Source: an uncultured Phascolarctobacterium sp. (GTDB taxonomy: Bacteria > Bacillota > Negativicutes > Acidaminococcales > Acidaminococcaceae). Taken from it: 17,419 bases of DNA. The notes under the pieces were generated by a model that saw nothing but the letters and a program-made list of their open reading frames with translations, ran no database searches and was not told the origin of the DNA. Where the stretch lies: NCBI GenBank assembly GCA_900551335.1, contig URVO01000011.1:1-17419 (forward strand), given 5' to 3'. Below, one piece after another: positions 13,642 to 17,419 of the stretch (the first letter of the stretch is position 1; each line of letters opens with the position of its first letter). A program made the translations under genes and the position numbers.

Positions 13642-14151
13642 ATGACTATGAAAAAAATCAACGCCTTTGAGCAAGGCGAAGCAATTTTAAAAACTCTTTC
13701 TAAGGGTGCATTCTTAACCACCGCTGCTGGCGGCAAGCAAAACACGATGACCATCGGCTGGGGCAGCCTGGGCTTTAAATGGGGCGCTCCCACCTTCACC
13801 GTCATGGTTCGCCAAAGCCGCTACACAAAAGAGCTGATTGACGCTAATCCGGAATTCACCGTCAGCTTCCCCGTTAACGAGGGCTTTGCCAAGGCCGTCG
13901 CTCTGTGCGGCACCAAATCCGGCCGTGATATGGACAAATTCGCAGAGGCCGGCTTAGAGACAAGCCCCGGCGCAACCGTCAGCGTGCCTGTTATCAAAGG
14001 CTGCGGCCTGCATCTGGAATGCAAAATCGTTGAGCACTACACCATAGAGTCCGACAAGTTCGATAAGGAGCTGGGCGCTAAATGGTATGGCGCAGGCGAC
14101 TGGCACACCTGCTACACCGGCGTAATTACCGCCGCTTATATCGAAGAATAA
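13642..14151 (+). CDS. Flavin reductase family protein (FMN-binding split barrel)
   Basis: The 169-aa cytoplasmic protein starts at ATG 13642, 8 nt after GAGGAGG (13627-13633); a second ATG at 13648 would drop two residues. It has the split-barrel flavin-reductase pattern: KGAFLTTAAGGKQNTMTIGWGSLGF (~21-45), TVMVRQSRYTKELID, EFTVSFPVNEGF, then LCGTKSGRDMDKF and the end GDWHTCYTGVITAAYIEE. Such proteins bind FMN and reduce flavin with NAD(P)H, or act as small flavoproteins of unknown substrate. It is separated from the DUF362 gene by 81 nt with TATAAT at 13599-13604 (TTTACA at 20 bp), so it probably has its own weak promoter. It converges on the metallophosphoesterase across a bidirectional terminator. 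Confidence 0.88.
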   Translation: MTMKKINAFEQGEAILKTLSKGAFLTTAAGGKQNTMTIGWGSLGFKWGAPTFTVMVRQSRYTKELIDANPEFTVSFPVNEGFAKAVALCGTKSGRDMDKFAEAGLETSPGATVSVPVIKGCGLHLECKIVEHYTIESDKFDKELGAKWYGAGDWHTCYTGVITAAYIEE

Positions 14152-14154
14152 GCA

Positions 14155-14193
14155 AAAAATGGCTGTCGCATTCATCCAGCGGCAGCCATTTTT
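14155..14193. terminator. Bidirectional terminator between convergent genes
   Basis: TGGCTGTCGC (14160-14169) pairs with GCGGCAGCCA (14179-14188), with an A-run before and a T-run after. It serves the flavin reductase gene on the plus strand and the metallophosphoesterase gene on the minus strand. Confidence 0.9.
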
Positions 14194-14196
14194 GGC

Positions 14197-15459
14197 TTAT
14201 TTAGTTAATTTCACCTCGTCAAACTGCCTGCCATCCGGCAGAAAGGCTTTAAACTCCAAGGCCTGTTCATCGGCCTTTAGCGTCATATAGTTGGCCGTTT
14301 CCGGCTTCGGCGCTGTCGCTGCGTCCCAAGCAAACTCGCCCCACAGCTTTGGATAGCGCACATCTCCGGCCACGCCCGTCAGGATATAGGTGATGCCGGC
14401 GCCCTGCGGAGCAGGCGCAAAGTTCTGCAAGGGCACACGGCGGCGGTAGGTATGCAGATGCGCTGTCAGCACTGCGTCCACCTTGTATTTTTCAAAGACA
14501 GGCAGCAGCTGATAGCTGAAATCAAGAAAATGCGTCTGCGTCTGCTCGCGCCCCGACTCCGGTCCAAAGCCGTAGAGGAAGATATCACGGTGCATCAGCA
14601 CCACCTTCCACTTCGCCCTGCTCGCCGCTAAATCACCTTCCAGCCATTGCAGCTCATCTGCCAACAAATCAGGCTGGAAATTTTTCATCTCTGGGAAATT
14701 TGTATCCAGCACGACGAAATGCACCGGTCCATAATCAAAGCTGTAAAACTGGTTCGGATATTTTGCCAGACCGTTCTGCGGCACGTTGAACAGATGCGTA
14801 TAGCTCGCAGGCAGGCACTCCTTCCACTCCAGGCTATACGCCTCATGGTTGCCAATAACCGGCGCCAGCGGCACAGCATCGCTAAACACGCTCACGCTGT
14901 TGAACCACGCCCGCCATTGGCTGGCATCCTGACCGTTATCCACCAAATCACCCATATTGACGTAAAAAGCGCTATCCGGATGACGCTGATACGCAGCACG
15001 CGCCAGCTGCTGCCAGCCGCTGTAATCAGCACTTTGCGAATCAGGAAAGATTAAGGCGGTGAAGCCAGCGCCATCCTCCGTATGCAGCCTGTGCCATTGG
15101 CCCTTATTTTTTGCTGTGTTAATGCGGTACTCATACGTGCTTTCCGGCGCAAGGCTGTCGAGGCGGGCAATGTACTGGATAACGCTGTCCTTATCCGTAA
15201 AGCTGCTGTCGACAGCCTGCACGCTCCGGCTGTCGCGGCTGCCCTGCTTACGATATTCCAGCGTATACGGCTGCTTCACCTTGCCCTCCCACATAATAGT
15301 GCGCGCGGTTTTGTTATCTGACGCAACAAGCTGGCGTATATGCGTAATCGCCACAGCAGCGTCACTGCCCGCATCTTCACGTTCAGCATTTTGCGCACAG
15401 CCGCCCAACGCCGCCACGAGACATAATATAATCAGTAAAAAGCTTGCTTTTCTGTTCAT
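14197..15459 (-). CDS. Lipoprotein metallophosphoesterase with N-terminal Fn3-like domain (purple-acid-phosphatase type)
   Basis: The 420-aa protein is best started at ATG 15459 (9 nt after AGGG, and 30 nt from the promoter). In-frame ATGs at 15465 and 15477 lie in or before the ribosome binding site. Residues 1-21 are a lipoprotein signal ending LGGC. Residues ~35-125 resemble the Fn3-like N-domain of purple acid phosphatases (RTIMWEGK, STYEYRI). The phosphoesterase domain shows FPDSQS, GDLVDNG, GNHEAYS, LMHRD and AHLHTYRR, the five metal-binding blocks; block 1 has D-x-Q instead of D-x-H, as in this subfamily. It should be a periplasmic phosphatase or phosphodiesterase; the substrate is unknown. 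Its promoter carries the dyad shared with the Tat island. Confidence 0.9.
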   Translation of the reverse strand: MNRKASFLLIILCLVAALGGCAQNAEREDAGSDAAVAITHIRQLVASDNKTARTIMWEGKVKQPYTLEYRKQGSRDSRSVQAVDSSFTDKDSVIQYIARLDSLAPESTYEYRINTAKNKGQWHRLHTEDGAGFTALIFPDSQSADYSGWQQLARAAYQRHPDSAFYVNMGDLVDNGQDASQWRAWFNSVSVFSDAVPLAPVIGNHEAYSLEWKECLPASYTHLFNVPQNGLAKYPNQFYSFDYGPVHFVVLDTNFPEMKNFQPDLLADELQWLEGDLAASRAKWKVVLMHRDIFLYGFGPESGREQTQTHFLDFSYQLLPVFEKYKVDAVLTAHLHTYRRRVPLQNFAPAPQGAGITYILTGVAGDVRYPKLWGEFAWDAATAPKPETANYMTLKADEQALEFKAFLPDGRQFDEVKLTK

Positions 15460-15490
15460 GCTCATCTTCCCTTTCATTTTACTTTATTAT

Positions 15491-15521
15491 AGCATAGCAC
15501 CTAGAGTACGCTCAAAGTCAA
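15491..15521 (-). promoter_or_regulatory. MerR-type 19-bp-spacer promoter, site 6 (metallophosphoesterase)
   Basis: On the minus strand: TTGACT (15516-15521), a 19-bp spacer, TATGCT (15491-15496), with the dyad ACTTTGAGCG/TACTCTAGGT. A TATAAT overlaps just downstream (15486-15491). The -35 abuts the T-run of the upstream gene's terminator. Confidence 0.65.
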
Positions 15522-15522
15522 G

Positions 15523-15559
15523 AAAAAACAGCAGCTGCCTCCGTTTGAGATAGCTGCTG
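15523..15559 (-). terminator. Terminator of the alcohol dehydrogenase gene
   Basis: CAGCAGCT (15529-15536) pairs with AGCTGCTG (15552-15559); on the minus strand TTTTTTC follows. It starts 27 nt after the dehydrogenase stop codon. Confidence 0.85.
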
Positions 15560-15585
15560 CTTTTAATTTATACGTTATAGTGTTC

Positions 15586-16755
15586 TTAGAAGGTTACAGG
15601 CGTGCCATAGTAAGCGCACAGCAGAACCTGCTTCATCTGCTCCTTGTCAATCTTACGCGGATTGGAGCTCGTGCAGGGGTCAAGCACTGCGTTAGCAGCG
15701 ATAGCATCTGCATGTTCTTGCAGAACTTCTTCACTCACGCCGTTTTCCTTATAGGTCTGTGCAATCTCCAGCTTCTTATTCAGCTCTTTTATGGAATCGA
15801 CGAGCGCATTCGTCAGCTGCTCATCTGTCTTGCCGGGCAGACCGATGTGGCGGGCAATCGCTGCATAACGCTCAGCGCACTCCTTCGCATTGAACTCGAT
15901 GACCGACGGTAGCAAAATTGCGTTGCAGCAGCCATGCGGAATGTGGAAGACAGCGCCAGTTTTATGTGCCAAGCTATGCGCAATGCCCAAAAGCGCATTG
16001 GAGAAAGCCATACCTGCAAGGCATTGAGCAATGTGCATCTTTTCACGCGCTGCCTTATCGCCATAGTAGCTGGCAACAATGCTATCATAAATGTCGCTGA
16101 TAGCCTGCAGCGCCAGGGCATCCGAAAAATGACTGCGAGCCGTAGCAACATAGGCCTCAATAGCATGTGTCAGGGCGTCCATGCCCGTATGCGCCGTGAG
16201 CTTCTTCGGCATGGTCAGCGGAATATCTGTATCCAAAATTGCAATATCCGGGGTAATTTCAAAATCAGCCAGCGGATATTTAATATCAGTCTTATAATCA
16301 GTAATAACGGAGAAGGCGGTTACCTCTGTCGCTGTGCCGCTCGTGGACGGAATAGCTACGAAAATCGCTTTGTTACGCAGCGGGGGAATCGTGAACGGGT
16401 CCTTGATATCCTCAAAGGTTTTCTCCGGATGCTCATAGAATACCCACATCGCCTTAGCCGCATCAATCGGAGAGCCGCCGCCGATAGCCACAATTACATC
16501 CGGCTCGAAGGCACGCATGGCTTCTGCACCACGAAAAACAGTTTCAATAGACGGATCAGGCTCAATACCTTCAAAAAGCTGCGTCTCCATGCCAATGTCA
16601 TGCAGTACATCTTCCACCTTTTGTAAAAAGCCGCCACGTTTCATCGAGCTACCACCGGTAAAAATCATCGCCTTTTTGTGCCCCTTGAGCACCTTCAGCT
16701 CACTGATAGCACCAGCACCATAGTAAATGTCACGCGGTAAAGTAAATCTTGCCAT
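15586..16755 (-). CDS. Iron-containing (group III) alcohol dehydrogenase
   Basis: The 389-aa cytoplasmic enzyme starts at ATG 16755, 8 nt after GGAGG; an in-frame GTG at 16764 is in the RBS. The N-domain holds the NAD(P) site GGGSPIDAAK (~93-102) and the STSGTATEVTAF segment. The C-domain has the iron ligands in HTGMDALTHAIEAYV (Asp and His) and in GIAHSLAHKTGAVFHIPHG (two His). Length and motifs match 1,3-propanediol/butanol dehydrogenase-like enzymes that reduce aldehydes to alcohols; the exact substrate is open. It is monocistronic, with its own terminator. Its promoter has TATAAT (16809-16814) embedded in palindromes, so it seems regulated, but it lacks the 19-bp-spacer dyad of its neighbours. 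Confidence 0.93.
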   Translation of the reverse strand: MARFTLPRDIYYGAGAISELKVLKGHKKAMIFTGGSSMKRGGFLQKVEDVLHDIGMETQLFEGIEPDPSIETVFRGAEAMRAFEPDVIVAIGGGSPIDAAKAMWVFYEHPEKTFEDIKDPFTIPPLRNKAIFVAIPSTSGTATEVTAFSVITDYKTDIKYPLADFEITPDIAILDTDIPLTMPKKLTAHTGMDALTHAIEAYVATARSHFSDALALQAISDIYDSIVASYYGDKAAREKMHIAQCLAGMAFSNALLGIAHSLAHKTGAVFHIPHGCCNAILLPSVIEFNAKECAERYAAIARHIGLPGKTDEQLTNALVDSIKELNKKLEIAQTYKENGVSEEVLQEHADAIAANAVLDPCTSSNPRKIDKEQMKQVLLCAYYGTPVTF

Positions 16756-16808
16756 AATACGCACCTCCTGCGAAAATAATCGTTAAGAAATAGGCTTCTT
16801 ATTAATAT

Positions 16809-16848
16809 ATTATATCACTTCAGTGAGTGTTAGATATGGCAAATTTGC
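16809..16848 (-). promoter_or_regulatory. Alcohol dehydrogenase promoter with two palindromes
   Basis: TATAAT lies at 16809-16814 (minus). Directly upstream is the dyad TCACT-TC-AGTGA (16815-16826), and further up GCAAATTTGC (16839-16848). No good -35 is seen, which suggests activator- or repressor-dependent control. Confidence 0.45.
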
Positions 16849-16875
16849 AAAATCTACTTTCTTAATTCACAGCTG

Positions 16876-16925
16876 TAAAAAGAAAACAGCAGCTGCAACA
16901 CCAAAGTGTTTTAGCTGCTGTTTTC
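16876..16925 (-). terminator. Terminator of the TonB-dependent receptor gene
   Basis: GAAAACAGCAGCT (16882-16894) pairs perfectly with AGCTGCTGTTTTC (16913-16925), with a further inner stem AACAC/GTGTT and loop CCAA. On the minus strand TTTTCTTTTTAC follows. It lies 34 nt after the receptor stop codon. Confidence 0.88.
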
Positions 16926-16959
16926 GTATATAAAATAGAGATGAGTATGATGAGCTTAA

Positions 16960-17419
16960 TTAAAATTCAAATTCTGCGGAAAGCATGAAGGAACGCGGAT
17001 TGTTGAGCATGAATTTATTATTCTGACCAGCTTGCGCAATCCAATGGCTATCATTAGCAACATTGTAGCAAGCTGCAATAAATTTCACAGGCACACCATT
17101 AATGCTTGCCTTATGGCTTGCAAACAAGTCCAAAGTAACGTGAGAAGGAATATCGAGCACCTTTGCAGTCTGATTAATTACATATTTGCCTGTACCCGTA
17201 TAGCTCAATCGGCTGGTAAAGCTGGTATCCTCATCAGGCTTGTATTCTAAGCCCCACACACCGCTCCACTTAGCAGAACCATGCGTCGGCAGACCGTCAA
17301 ATTTAGCCTTCGTAGTTTTCTCCTGCTTCGCATTCAGCCATTCAAAGCCACCAAAGGTATTCCACTTATCCGCCAGCTTCGCATCAACACTGAAATCAAC
17401 GCCTTTAAAATGGTTCTTA
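16960..17419 (-). CDS. TonB-dependent outer-membrane receptor, C-terminal part
   Basis: About 153 C-terminal residues are visible; the start is beyond the right edge. The frame reads KNHFKGVDFSVDAKLADKW, then FGGFEWLNA, WSGVWGLEYKPDEDTSFTSRL, SYTGTGKYVINQ and ends NNPRSFMLSAEFEF. Alternating beta-strand residues, PRSF before the last strand, and a terminal Phe are the signatures of the TonB-dependent receptor barrel (siderophore-type receptors end this way). It imports an iron chelate or other scarce ligand through the outer membrane with TonB-ExbBD. Its presence with Firmicute-style signals is the main evidence for a diderm Firmicute host. Ligand unknown. Confidence 0.88.
   Translation of the reverse strand, partial: KNHFKGVDFSVDAKLADKWNTFGGFEWLNAKQEKTTKAKFDGLPTHGSAKWSGVWGLEYKPDEDTSFTSRLSYTGTGKYVINQTAKVLDIPSHVTLDLFASHKASINGVPVKFIAACYNVANDSHWIAQAGQNNKFMLNNPRSFMLSAEFEF

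Overview
The window looks like chromosome of a diderm Firmicute (Negativicutes type, for example a Phascolarctobacterium- or Selenomonas-like anaerobe). Genes carry strong AGGAGG ribosome binding sites and TTGACA/TATAAT promoters as in Firmicutes. Yet the right edge holds the C-terminal part of an outer-membrane TonB-dependent receptor ending in Phe, and there are several lipoproteins and Tat substrates. The genus is a guess from style, not from a search. The first ~650 bases are visibly more AT-rich than the rest.

Layout. 1-434 (-): partial AlbA_2/Schlafen-type ATP-binding regulator. 840-2027 (-): MFS drug-type exporter. 2233-2308 (-): tRNA-Thr(CGT), 12 nt behind an XRE regulator (2321-2746). 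2850-4127 (-): LarA-family nickel hydroxyacid racemase, 91 nt downstream of an EamA transporter (4219-5091). 5231-6346 (-): exported alpha/beta hydrolase with a Cys nucleophile. 6347-6782: a regulatory interval with divergent promoters, a LysR box and an 11-codon gene stub. 6783-7661 (+): LysR regulator.

7771-14151 (+) is the most interesting part, a Tat/flavin/Fe-S redox island. In order: a Tat-exported iron-sulfur flavoprotein and its cytoplasmic paralogue; tatA and tatC; a membrane polyferredoxin (NapH/YccM-like) overlapped by a 93-aa membrane protein with a CX3CX2CX3C motif; a Tat lipoprotein flavodoxin; a Tat cupin; a Tat DUF362 protein interrupted by an in-frame TAG; and a flavin reductase. 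All four Tat substrates begin with the near-identical (K/N)RRD(F/L) signal next to the translocase that could export them folded. 14197-15459 (-) is a lipoprotein metallophosphoesterase, 15586-16755 (-) an iron-dependent alcohol dehydrogenase, 16960-17419 (-) the receptor fragment.

Most of the island appears tied together by one hidden regulatory element. Six promoters (6379-6409 -, 6439-6469 +, 9048-9078 +, 10082-10112 +, 12479-12509 +, 15491-15521 -) share a TTGACT-like -35, an overlong 19-bp spacer and a dyad near ACTTAGAG-N4-CTCTAAGT. That is the architecture of MerR-family-activated promoters. No MerR gene is in the window, so the regulator lies elsewhere. My working model (inference) is a MerR-controlled extracytoplasmic electron-transfer or detoxification module: the polyferredoxin and the small Cys protein move electrons through the membrane to Tat-exported flavin and Fe-S proteins.
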